Assembly (NCBI RefSeq): GCF_003086295.3
Contig: NC_092041.1
Coordinates: forward strand, 94,265,827 to 94,329,826
Reading direction: 5' to 3'
Length of the DNA stretch: 64,000 nucleotides
Source of the DNA: Arachis hypogaea
Lineage: Eukaryota; Streptophyta; Magnoliopsida; Fabales; Fabaceae
Part shown: positions 30,051 through 41,229 of the stretch, piece by piece
Layout of the letters: every line of letters starts with the position of its first letter
Position numbering within the stretch: position 1 is the stretch's first letter
The notes under the pieces: generated by a model
Told to the model about the DNA's origin: nothing
Database searches by the model: none
The model's input: the letters and a program-made list of their open reading frames with translations, nothing else
Translations under genes and position numbers: made by a program

Positions 30051-33000
30051 TGTAGCACCCCACCATACAGAGTCTTATGCTTAAGTCATAATTCAGATAT
30101 GGCAAGTTATTACGACCTCTAAAATAAAAATTTAGTACGTATAGTAGTATGAATAATTGATTATAACTAGGAGCCTTTGTAGAAAAAGGGGTAAACAAAA
30201 AAAATCGCAACTCAAAGCGCAACACTCTGATCGATAACGTAACGAACAAGGATAACCAACGCGTGATTATATATATACAAAGGAGTGTCAAAAACAGGAA
30301 TATCAAGACTCAAAATCCGGCTGCGAAGATAACCGGTCCGAGCGTAGCAATATATACATATGATAAAATAAGGAAACCCCCAAAGGAAACCCAAAGGGAC
30401 ACAAAAACATAAAACCTATTCTCCAAAATTCTCCCATGAGAGGAGTCACCGCAGTTTGTATTATTTAATGGAGATAAAAGTATCTAAGCAAAACATATAA
30501 ACCAAAACATAGCCCCGAGAACAAAGGATCTTCGCAATTATAGAAGTCTCCAGCATGCCTCAACGGGAAACTTCACGTCCTGCATCTGAAAACCACAAAA
30601 TCCGCATGGGTGAGAACCAGAGGTCCCCAGCAAGGTAACAGCTTCCACATATATAATACATAATAATAGAGGAAAGCCGAAGGCAATCCTAGAACTTCCT
30701 CCAAATAATATCAAAGCTTATAAACAAGCTAAACCATAAAGGGCATCTGACTAAAGATACTTCAGTCTAACTAATACTTCCCTTTCCAATTCCTTCAGAC
30801 CTCCCAACCACCAGCAGGAGTATAATGTAGCAAACACAGTTATATCAAACAAGAAATATACAATTAGGGACAAGTAGGGCATTTAGACAATTAGCAAGTA
30901 ATATGCAGTCAAATAGGCAATCTCAAACAATTCATATAGTATGCATATGATGAATGCTTGTCCCTAGTGGCTGATGATATCATCTGTCGGTTATAGAGCC
31001 AACCCGACAAGTCCTGGTAGCTAACCATTGGACTGTCCCTCTGTCACGCATCCCCAACTCGAGTTATACTCGTTATAAACTTGATCATAATCATGATCTA
31101 TATCCATCACCCTCACTGGTGAATATTTACGGGGGCGAGCTCATCCGGGTCTTTCACAGTGCCCGGCCACACTTATGACATAGGGTCAAAAGAGCTTCGA
31201 GTCTCAACCTGGAGCACGTGGTGGCTAGCCACTGCTTCCTCCCAGGGAAACTCTCATCTCCAACAGTGGAAGTGCAACATTCACAATTCATTCAACAGCA
31301 TATATGCATTTGTACATGGCCATAATCATGGCTCCGCCGTAACACGGCAATAATCTAGCCCTCCGGCTCACGGTTAAATCCATAACCAGCCATCTCATTA
31401 ACAATTACGGCCTTTCGGCCCATGGCATAACAAGCACTTCCACCACCATCCTCCGCATCTCACATAATCATGCTTGATCCTCAATTATCATTCATTTTTC
31501 CCTTGCTTCACTCGCAAGTTACCACATTCACTAGCCTTTCTTCTCATAGCTAGACATATCATAATGATTTAAGATATAAGTGGTGAGATCGGAGGCTTAG
31601 AAGTATGAAATTTGGCTTTTAAAACTCAAAAATCAACTTTGGAATGAAAACAGGTCCACGCGCACGCGCACTCCACGCGCACGCGTAGACGGCCTCAAAA
31701 ACTTATCGATGCGCAAGCGTCATGCACGCTAACACGTGGGTTAAAAGTTTGCCAATCGACGCGTACGCGTCAACCACGCGTACGCGTGGGTGTTCTCGTG
31801 CCCCAGGCACAACACTAGCACAGTTTTGGCATAACTCTCTGGAAAGTGGCTGGGCGTTGGGTGCAGCACCATCGGCGCGCCCGCGCACATCACGCGCACG
31901 CGTGGATGGCATTTTCGGGAAGAACGGCGCGCACGCGCCAAGTGCGCCCACGCGCAAGGGGTCATTCTGCTAAAAATTTTCTAAGTTAAAAGCTGCAGAA
32001 TTCACCAATTTAAACCCAATCTTCCAACGGACATAACTTTCTCGTTTTAAATCGTTTTTCACCCGTTCTTCGAACGGCATGGACATCCCGGATCCAATTT
32101 CATTTCTAAATAGCTTTGGCACAAAACAGAGATCCGTAGTCCAAGTTATGTCCCACCAAAGTATGCCCAAAAACTATGTTTTTCATAAAAACCACAAAGT
32201 GCCATTTGCAAACAAGCCATTTCCAACTCTTTTCAAAATCAATCAAAACATGCCAATTTCATCCCTTTTCTTTGAAAATCAATCAAAATGTATCAAATTC
32301 AACATCAAGCCTCCTCAACTCATACATTGACACTTTACCACAATTTACAAAATTACTATCTCATCATTTTAACCCACTTCACCCAAGTGGCTCAAACTCA
32401 AACATATTGACATATCATATACTCTTCCTCATGCCAATTCTCAACAACACCAATTCCAATAAATCATCATTGTACACAGTCAATATCATACTCACCATCA
32501 ACATGGTTCAACCCACAATTCAACCATAACCAATCATCAAGCATATATCACAACATGCATATTTCTCATACATCATACTACCAAGGCATCAATAATCATC
32601 ATCACATATATGACCACATCATATATCTCAATCATTCAACAACATCAACCATTCAATGCCTATCTTAGGGCCTCTAGCCTAAGTATTTCCTACCACATTA
32701 CATATTAGATACGGGAAACCGAAACCATACCTTAGCCGATTTTCCCAAGCTCCACCGGAGCACTTCAAAACCACTTATCCACAAGCTCTCAAGGCCTCAA
32801 CACCTCCAAGAACAGATTTTTCACCACCAAACCCTTTCCAAGCTTTTCAAAATCACCAATCAAGCTCCAATATTCACATATACACAACCTAAGCCACAAT
32901 CATCATACCCATACACAACATCTCAATACCCAAACATCATAGAACAACAAAATTACACTAGGGTTGAGAATCTTACCACACCCAAGGTCCAAGGAGACAA

Positions 33001-33546
33001 GATTAACCTTCTCCTTCAAGAGAGTTGGGTCCTATAACATCAAAGAACCCAAAATCTCAACATTTCACCCATGAAACTCGAAAATAAGGGCTTGGATTTC
33101 GAACAAAAACACATGGCTTACCTCAAGATTGATTGTATGAGTTTTGTAGAGCTCTCCACGGTGAACGCGTGGCCGCAAACGGAGCGGCAATCGGAGCTCT
33201 AGATCAAAAGTTATGGTGGTTTGAAGATCAAGTGAGAGAAAGAACTTGAGAGGGTGTTCTTCCCTCCATGGCCTCCATTTTCAGCATGTGAGTGTGTTTA
33301 GTGAGGAGAGAGAAAGCTGAAAACTAGGGTTTTGGTTTAGTTATGTTGGGCTAAGGGCCCACTTTGGATCCGGTTGGCCCGGTTTGGCCCGTTCGGTCCA
33401 ATCTTGGTCCGAATTCTATAAAATTGGTAACAAAATTCTCATCTCAATTTCCTCTATCACATTTAGCCATAAAAATCACATTTTAGGCTTTCTAGAATAA
33501 ATTCTCATTTATAGGCTAATTAGCCGTTAATTAACCGGGTTTTACA
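30051..33546 (-). repeat. Solo LTR of a related Tekay/Del-like family
   Basis: The edges are TGTAGCACCC and GGGTTTTACA, the same terminal logic as the enclosing element, with a perfect 5-bp duplication ATTAA (30046-30050 and 33547-33551). It is 3496 bp long with no internal domain. Unequal recombination between the LTRs of a full element is the usual origin. It contains a CpG-rich cluster at 31653-31965. The open frames there (31703-31973, both strands) are GC artefacts. Confidence 0.9.
31653..31965. repeat. CpG-dense ACGCG/GCGCG cluster in the solo LTR
   Basis: Repeated ACGCGCACGCG, ACGCGTACGCGT and related words stand out in AT-rich DNA. The aligned part of the older Tekay LTR (about 26525-26760) shows GCATATGC and ACGCATGC instead, as expected from CpG decay. 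Confidence 0.75.
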
Positions 33547-33689
33547 ATTAAGCTTTGCAAGCTCTGACGGTATTACCCCATACGACGCAATCTAGGTTCA
33601 GTCTTAAGTTTTGACACATTAGTACTATTTCATCATTTTTGTTTTTAACAATGCATAAATGCAATGTTTCAATATTATATAAGACATTT

Positions 33690-34753
33690 AGGATTTAACT
33701 ACTAATTTCACAGTTACCTCCACCTTGTTAGGACCGTCTGGCATCTTGAGTCTCCTTCCGTGGATAGTTCCAGGACATATGCCTAGGACGACCGCACTTA
33801 TAGCATAAGCTCGAACCAAAATGACACGACCTATTCGGGTGATAGCTTCCACATCTCTGACAACTTGTCTCAGATGAAGCAGCCACTGAATGTTTTTCTC
33901 TAACATTCCCACGGCGATCCTCATTCGTTCCGGAGTTATCCCGACCTTGGGAAAATTATTGTATGTATTCTCTTCTCTTAAATTCTTGGCTCCTTGGTGC
34001 AAAGTTTTGATTGTGTCCCCTTTGGTGAAATTCCCGGCTATCACTCCTTGCCATAGTAGCCTTCTTCAAACAATCTTTTGTGACCCTACTCTTGTTCACC
34101 AAGTTCAAGAAAACTTTGATCTCCATTGGGCCCACTAAACTCAGTATATCACTCCGGAGTCCTTCTTCATATTTGATGCACTTCCATTCCTCAAAGTCTC
34201 CCGGAGTACCCTGACAAATCTTAGAAAATCGATATAATTCCTCAAACTTGTTTGTGTATTCGGATATAGACATTTGACCCTGCTTTAGTTGCAACAATTC
34301 AAGTTCCTTAGCTGTCCTAACCGAATTGGGGAAGTAATTTTTGTAGAATTTCAACTAAAAAACATTCTAAGGTATTGCAGTGTCATCTTGCTGCAACAGG
34401 TGTCACGTACCTTGCCATCAATACTGAGCTTCACCCGTTAACTGATAAGTTGCAAGCTCAACACGTTGATTTTTAGGGACTTGTTGTACTTGTAGCGCCC
34501 GCTCCATCGCCTAAAACCAGTTATCTGCCTCTGTGGGGTTTGTCGTCCCTCTAAATATGGGCGGGTTTACCTTAAGAAAGGTTGCTAAGGTCATTAACCC
34601 ATTCCCTCCATCACCGCTATTCCCATTACTAGCTTGATTCCCCAATGCCGCAGTCGTAGCCTACATAGCAGCAGCTATGTTCTCCATAGCAATCATAAAG
34701 TTTGTGGGATTATTCTTAGTCGTCTCAGGTTCCGTGTTACTAGCCCTATTCAT
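33690..34753 (-). pseudogene. gag of the Tekay-like element, decayed
   Basis: The likely start is ATG at 34753 (MNRASNTEPET). Minus-strand translation then gives VNPPIFRGTTNPTEADNWF, ELATYQLTGEAQYWW, and an open part at 34354-33956 with the gag core (KFYKNYFPNSVRTAKE, LKQGQMSISEYTNKFEELYRFS). Several stops interrupt it between 34660 and 34350. A frame change is needed to read the zinc knuckle CYKCGRPRHMSWNYP near 33775-33815, in which the last metal-binding Cys is Tyr. It would be the capsid/nucleocapsid protein; it is dead. Coding similarity fades at about 33690, close to the solo LTR insertion. Confidence 0.8.
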
Positions 34754-34940
34754 ACTAAACAAGTGATATCAAGGTGATCAATCTCAATATCGTAAGTCTA
34801 ATGCTTCAAAGACCTAAATGCATGCTCATGAACATTCATGGCACATATACAGTTAGATATCCTAATTTAGCATGTATAGACTCCCAGAGTATGCTCAGAA
34901 GCATAGTCAGTCCGTCCCTCAGGCTCTAGAGGAACGAACT

Positions 34941-34952
34941 GCTCTGACACCA
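34941..34952 (-). other. Primer binding site, tRNA-Met type (Tekay-like)
   Basis: The minus strand reads TGGTGTCAGAGC, three bases after the LTR. The canonical Met-type site is TGGTATCAGAGC, so one base differs. Confidence 0.75.
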
Positions 34953-34955
34953 TAA

Positions 34956-36750
34956 TGTAACACCTTACCACGCAGAGTCTTATGCTATAGCCTATAGTCA
35001 TAAAACTCAGGTGGCGACGTTTTACGACCTCTAAAAAAATCATATATATAATATAGGTGAAATGAATATATATTCGAGGAGCTTTGAAAGAAACCTTAAA
35101 CAATAAGTCACAAAAAAAAGTTCATTGCTCGCGTGAACATAGACTGATAAAACAAAAAAGATAATACATAACTATAAAGATTAGAATATCAAGAGTTACA
35201 AAATACCGAACCTCCGACTCAACCTGTGAAGCAAAGGCTAGCCGAAGTATGAATACATAGATATACATAACTCAAAATATCCCAAAATAGATAAAATATC
35301 ACCTTGTTTCTCCACATCGTTCTCTAAGAAGAATAAAATAAAATTATACATACAAAGGAGAATATAACTATAGAATATAAAGCATAAACTCAAAATACAG
35401 AGTCCCAAATATAATACTTTGCTTGCAGACAGAACTCCAGACATTTATCGAGGTGTCTCTCGACCTGCATCTGAAAACAACAACATCCGGTTCTCAGCAT
35501 GGTAACGGTGCCCACATAAATAAGATATACGGTCCCGAAAATGCTAGAGGCAATCCTAGAACTACAACACTCAGATTATAAAACCTAAAGACTTAAGACG
35601 AAAACCATAAACAAGGGTAGTTCTCTAAGGTTCATAACTTAACCAAACTCTAACCAGAATCCTTAACCCTTCACCTTCCTCTAGTCCTCCTAACTCCGGT
35701 GGAACCACACAGACAATAGACAAACAAAGGCAAACACAATTAGAGTACAAGTAATGTAAGTAGCAAGTATAACAATTAGACATACTAATTCATACTAGAC
35801 CACCAATTAAATCCAACAAAATCATCATTCATCAATCTTTTTATTAGGATTACTAACTTTTTAACATACATACATGCTTCAACCTATCCTGTGGTCATCT
35901 AGCGTATGTTTTCACGAGACATTACATATTACTTACGAGAAACCGAAATTATCCTTGGTCGATTCCTCCCTAAGCTCAAAACCACCACAATTCAAGCTTT
36001 AAAGAATCTAATCCACACCCAAAGATTCCAGCCACCAAAGGTCCAACAATCAAGCTCCCAACATCATCAATGTACTCCAAATCAAGAATATTCAATCTAA
36101 TCCCACAACATATCACTATAATCAACATTCAAACATACTAATTCAGTAATTAACATAAAGTTTAAGGTTCTTACCTTCACTCATTGATCCTTGAGCAATA
36201 CCCACAAGGAATCAAGGGTAGTTAACCCCTAAAGCATGAAAATCATCAAGGAATTGAGTTCCTCAAACCCTAAACCCGAATTTATCATACCAGCAAAAAA
36301 TTGGAGCTAGGAAAATTCAAGTTAATTACAGTTTTGTTTAGATAAAATTGAAGAGTACGGTGAGCCCAACGCGTGGCCACAAATGGCTCGTCAATCGGAG
36401 CTCTGGATCAAAAGTTACAGTCCAAAAAAGGAGGAGATGAATAGTGTTTAATGGTTTCACCTCCCTCTCTTCATTTGCAGCATGATTCTCATAATGGAGT
36501 AGTGTTGGTGGCTGAAATGTTAGCATTTAGGTTTATGTGGGTTGGGTCTTGGGCCCAATATGAATCAGGTTCAACCGGTTTAGCCCGTTCGGCCCAAACT
36601 TGGGCCAAAATCTTTAAAATTAGTGTCAAAATTTTTTTTTTAATTATCTCTACCTTATTAAACTATAAAATTATATTTTCTAATTTAATTATTTTTTTGA
36701 ATAAATATTAATTTACGAGTTATTTATTTATTAATTACTTGGGTTTTACA
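34956..36750 (-). repeat. 5' LTR of the Tekay-like element, internally deleted
   Basis: The plus strand starts TGTAACACC and ends GGGTTTTACA, 1795 bp. Compared with the 3' LTR (about 3.2 kb without the hAT) about 1.4 kb is missing, with the junction at about 35792. It contains the empty hAT target GTAACGGT at 35514-35521. It is followed by the target duplication TCTCT (36751-36755). Confidence 0.88.
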
Positions 36751-36755
36751 TCTCT

Positions 36756-38960
36756 AGCTCAGGAGGATCGAACCGGAACCATCAATCAGTACCAATGGCA
36801 ATAGCCTCTAGTTCAACCCCTGTTGTTGCGTCTTCATCTCTTCTTGTAATGGCATCTGCAGGAGATTCGGTGGCATCTCCGTCTTTTGCAGCTGATCTAC
36901 ACCCGCGATGAGATTATAGAAATAGGTGCTAACTTGAATACTCTTGTTGTGATCCCGATTTCTGGGAAGGTTAGAGAACAAGATGCTGTGGAAGATGTGC
37001 TAGGGCATAACAATGATGTGGAGCCCGTCATGACAGTATTGAGTCCGGAATTCAGCAATACCCACCGCACTTTTCGACTCTAGACTTAAATGCCATGAGA
37101 CAACAAGGGTTCGCAGATGTAGAATCCAGTTTTGGGGCCAGAGATTCATAGGACACCGTAAGTCTAGCTGAGTTCCAGGTCGGTCAATAGTTTCAAAATA
37201 AAGAGGAAGTCGTCTTGTGTGTGAAGACTTATACCATCCGCTGTAGGGTTGAGTACAAAGTGATGGAATCGAACCATGCCAAGTACTACAGAAAGTGTAA
37301 GGAGTTTAAAAATAGCTGCAGATGGTTGATTTTGATCACTCTACGGTAGCAGAAGGGTATCTGGTAGGTTAGACGGTATAACGAACCTCATACATGTTTG
37401 ACCACCTCGATCTGTAGTGACCATAAGAAGCTTCGCTATCATGTGATATCTGCTTTCATCTTTCCTTTGATAAGAGCTGATGCGGTTGTATCCATCAAAG
37501 TACTGTAAAATGCGACAGAGGCACATTTTGGGTTTAGATCTATGTGCAGGAGGATTTAGTTGGCTAAGCAGAAGGTCATTGCGTAGATATATGGGCATTA
37601 AGAGGAAACCTATAATGAGTTTCCAAGATGGGTGCTAGGTATGCAGATAACGATGCCAGGTAGTATTGCAGTTCTGAAGACGAGTCTTGAGCGAGTTGGA
37701 AGCCAAGTTGACGGGTCATCAACGTTTTTTCCACCGACTTTTTTGGTCATTCCCACCGTGCATCGAGGCATTCAAGTATTGTAAGTCGTTGGTCAGTATT
37801 GACGGAAGCCAATTGTATGGAAAATATGGGAGAACTTTACTAGTTGCGATTGCTCAAGATGGGAATTCTAATATCATTTCTACTGCTTTTGCCCTTATGG
37901 AGGGTTTAGGGTTTAGGGTTTAGGGTGAAAATACAAAGTCATGGTCGTTTTTCTTGTCTCACTTACAGCAGCACGTGACTCCTCAGCCTGGCATTCTCAT
38001 GATATCTAATGGGCATAATGGTATCAAGGCTGCCTTGGAAGCATCCGATGGTGGATGGGTTCCGCCTGTTGCTCATCGTGCATTCTGTGTTAGGCACGCT
38101 ACAGCAAATTTTGCACTGAGTTTCAAGGAAAATGATGCTAGGATTTTTCAAGTCAACGCTGCTTATGCGAAGACTGAAGTCGAGTTTGATTATTGATTTG
38201 ACATCCTTCGGACTAAAGACCTGGCAATGTGTGATTGAGCCAACAGGATGGAGTATGACAAGTGGACTCAGACTGGGATGAGGGGTGTAGATTCGACCAT
38301 ATAACTACAAATATTTCCGAGTATGTTAATTCGGTACCCAAGGGTGTCAGGAACCTTCCAGTTTATTCCTTGGTGAAGCCGACTTATGTGAGATTGGAGA
38401 GATATTTGTTTGCAAGGGAAGAGAGGCTAAGGCTCAATTAGAGACAAGTTAGCAATTTAGTCAGTCATTGGTGAAGGCAACGGAGGCAAATCTAAAGGCA
38501 CTGAGATGTTTCACAGTGACCTTATATGATAGGGATAATTTGGAGTTTAATGTAGCCGGGACTACTCCAATAATTTACTTCTTACTTGGTACTTAGAAAG
38601 TCTCGTTGAGAGATCGAACTTGCTATTGGGGGTACTTTTAGGCACTTTACTACCCATGTCGCCATGCAGTCGCTTGCTATGCATATTCTCGCCTGCGTTG
38701 GGCAACTTATGTCCACGAGGTATATCGCCTCTGCACGATATTTAATGTCTACAAGATAGGATTCAATTCTCTGATTCCAGAAGGCTTCTGGCCACCATAT
38801 GATGGTCCAACAGTCATCCTTGATCCCAGTAAGAGACATGCATCTGAAGGTCGTTCGCAGAGCACTAAAATTCACACTAGTATGAATGAGGTGGATCTGA
38901 ATAGACCAAAGTGGTACGGTCTATGCAAATAGCCTAGTCATACTCGGCAGAGTTGTCCAC
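36756..38960 (+). pseudogene. MULE transposase, main part, dead
   Basis: The frame resumes after the Tekay insertion (SGGSNRNHQSV), then breaks repeatedly. The MULE catalytic core is readable at 37687-38196: SIDGSQLYGKYGRTLL with the first catalytic Asp at 37801-37803, and LMISNGHNGIKAALE, where the expected second Asp is Asn (AAT, 38008-38010). A 21-bp telomere-type insertion with an in-frame TAG lies at 37902-37926. Downstream, decayed SWIM finger residues (YYPCRHAVACYAYSRL, about 38645-38690) lack one Cys of the CxC pair. A final zinc-knuckle-like SHTRQSCPQ lies near 38940-38965. The protein would cut and move the MULE; it cannot work. Confidence 0.88.
37902..37926 (+). repeat. Interstitial telomere-type repeat, three TTTAGGG units
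   Basis: GGG followed by three TTTAGGG units and a T sits exactly inside the conserved EGE.. codons of the MULE transposase (GAGGGT/GAAAAT). Removing 21 bp restores the expected reading. These are plant telomere repeats. Confidence 0.9.
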
Positions 38961-39368
38961 AGTGAGGAGTCACCGAAGGGTCTAGAGCAGCAAGCGGGGT
39001 TTAGTGTTTTCTTTATTGTGTTTCCTGTTCTTATGTCCATTGTATTACACTTTATTGTTGTTTGGCAATATTTGTTGCATTCTATGTTGTCTTTTCTGTG
39101 TTTATAGTTGTCTTGATTATTGTCTTGTCCGACAGACTGTCGTTGTTAATATTAGTGTATTTTCTTTTTCAATGTTACTTTAATTTTTTTCCGTGAAATT
39201 TCAACAGACATCAATTAAGAACATCTTTAATATACAGTTTCCAAACTCATTCAAGTATTATGTCCCATGATAACATAGTTCACACAAGCAATACTAAATA
39301 CATCAACACAATAATGATTACATAACATGATAAAATAATAACATATAACATAATAGTCATCCGAATAA
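38961..39368 (+). other. MULE noncoding region after the transposase
   Basis: AT-rich, no gene recognised. It probably holds the 3' ends of the transposase gene and of the convergent ORF. Confidence 0.5.
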
Positions 39369-39812
39369 TTAGAATAGATTATGACCCTGTGAAGCAGCAG
39401 CATGGGTGCCTGATCCTCTGTGCTCTCTGAGCAAGAGGTATATTATCCTCGTCTCTGGTCGATTCGAGTGGCCCAGATGGACCAGCACGATCGGGGGTGC
39501 TGTTGCAACTGCCGAGGGAGGAGTGCCACCTAATGCAAATGTCTCGTCCAAAGGCCATAACAGAGGCTCGTTCAAGTCGACATCAAGGTGTGTCCGATGT
39601 CTGATGACCTGCGGTCCAAATAGGGTTGCATCATCCTCCTGGATAATGACACTAATCTCTTCCGGGAAGCGTGATCCTCTGAACTCACTGTTGAAGCCAT
39701 CGCTGCCTAACAAATGTGAAAGGAGCTCACCCGAGCTCATGAATGTCTGACTCTCATGCAGGGCCATATCACTGCTAGGGACACCAATAAAATAACTACC
39801 AAACCCCCCTCA
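39369..39812 (-). pseudogene. Convergent second ORF of the MULE, C-terminal part, product not recognised
   Basis: The minus-strand frame MALHESQTFMSS... to stop at 39369 (about 132 codons) includes LDVDLNEPLLWPLDETFALG. Upstream of that Met the frame continues to the hAT-2 insertion point with SDMALHES and VDEGG-like residues, and appears to go on in 44001-44251 as a Gly-rich stretch. It is convergent with the transposase, which resembles the arrangement of the second gene in MuDR-type elements. It could equally be a captured host fragment. I cannot name a function. It is broken by hAT-2 and by the copia element. Confidence 0.5.
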
Positions 39813-39820
39813 TCTACAAA

Positions 39821-41229
39821 TAGGGGTGTCAAAAGTCCCCAGGAGGCAGGGATCCCCGTGGGGACCGCCCCGAATGGGGCCCCGATAGCGGAAAATTTTC
39901 CCTGCAGGGACGGGGATGGGGGATAAAATTCTCTTGAAGCATATATGGGGACCCGAGCGGGGATATCCGTCCTCGTATTTCCCACAATCTCTGAATATGT
40001 TAAATTACTTAAATACCCTTAAGAATTTAGTTTTTATTTTGGTTTTTTAGTCATTTCACCTTGCATATATATATATATATATAGAAAAGTTAAAACCCTA
40101 ACTCCTCTTCCCAGTTCCCACATAGAGCGCCACATTCCAATCCCTAAACACCATCAGTCTCTCACCCTGCTCCTCACAAAACCCTTTGTCTTTGCACCCT
40201 TCCTCTGCGTTCTCTCCCTCGTCCCAGCCAGCCACCTCCGACCACCTTCGTCACGGCCTCACTACTGTCCGTTTCAGCCGGCCCACTCACTGCATCATCA
40301 CCGTACCGCCCCGTGTGCCTTCTTTTGTTTGCCCTCTTCCACTTCATTCGCCGCTCTTCTCTTCACTAGCGTCTCTGACCTCTTCGGCCATTTCTCCCTT
40401 ATCCTTGGTAAGATTCACTGCTGTCTCCTTTTTTTATTGTATTTTGGCATTTCACTTTAGGTTTTTATTTTTTTCGTGAATTTGATGGTGATTTTGATTT
40501 TTTGAAGTTGGTGGCTGTTGTTTGTTTTTGTTAATGAATGCTTTTTTTATGAATTTCTGATAATTGGTGGCTATTTTTTTATTTTTCAAACTTTAATTTT
40601 TTTATTTTCCATTAATTCTGAATTCTGATTTTATTGGCTGTTTATGACTTTATGCTATGCTGTTCTGTTTATGAATTATGATCTTGGGGCTGTTCTATTT
40701 ATAACTTAAGCAAGATTGAAGCAATCTCATTAGGATTCATATCCCCTAATAGCATACAAAGATATTACTGTAATAAACATTTTTGTTTAAATCCTAAACT
40801 GGAATTTTTTTAACTAGTACAACGATGTCTGTGAACCTTTTTTTATATGTGTTGTACGAACATTTTATAAAAGTAAAGCAAATTAGTAAATCCATTTTGC
40901 TGTGTCAGAATGCACGAACAATTTGTTATTAGAGAAAAAATTATTTATCAATATTTATAAATGTATGTAAGTGTAAAGCAAATTAGCAAATCCGTTATTG
41001 GCGTTTCAATCACTCCGACCCCCTCATATGCATGCTTTTGGATCTTATAATAAAAAGTATTTATTTTTGCTTGTTTTGAGTTGATTTTTTGATTCAATTT
41101 GTTAATAACTCTGATTCTATGATTCTGAGTTGCTGGGTTCAATTTGCTTGTTTTGAGTTGATTATGTGATTTAGTGTTTATGTATTGACTTTTAATTTAG
41201 TGTTTTTGTATTAAATCTTACTCTATAGG
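39821..41229 (+). other. hAT-2 left subterminal region and 5' noncoding DNA
   Basis: The first 170 bp are G/C-run rich (GGGGACC, GGGGCCCC, GGGACGGGGATGGGG). A CT-rich segment (40130-40410) resembles a 5' leader with a donor CTTG/GTAAGA near 40409. The rest to 41229 is AT-rich and intron-like with an acceptor TATAG just before ATG 41230. I see no other gene. Confidence 0.6.

Larger units (their letters stand above)
8983..36750 (-). mobile_element. Tekay/Del-like Ty3 retrotransposon with nested insertions
   Basis: The element runs on the minus strand: 5' LTR 36750-34956, Met-type primer site 34941-34952, decayed gag, a heavily reduced internal region, polypurine tract 28070-28080, and a 3' LTR split at 8983-9552 and 25418-28069. 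The flanks carry a perfect 5-bp duplication, TCTCT (8978-8982 and 36751-36755). The span is 27.8 kb, but removing the hAT (with its duplicated target) and the solo LTR leaves roughly 8.4 kb. I found no protease, reverse transcriptase, integrase or chromodomain, so the copy is non-autonomous or deleted. The LTRs differ by roughly one base in ten over their first 300 bp, so it is old. Confidence 0.85.

Noticed and set aside
31703..31973. Three overlapping frames on both strands in the solo LTR
   Set aside because: GC-rich, stop-poor low-complexity sequence inside an LTR.
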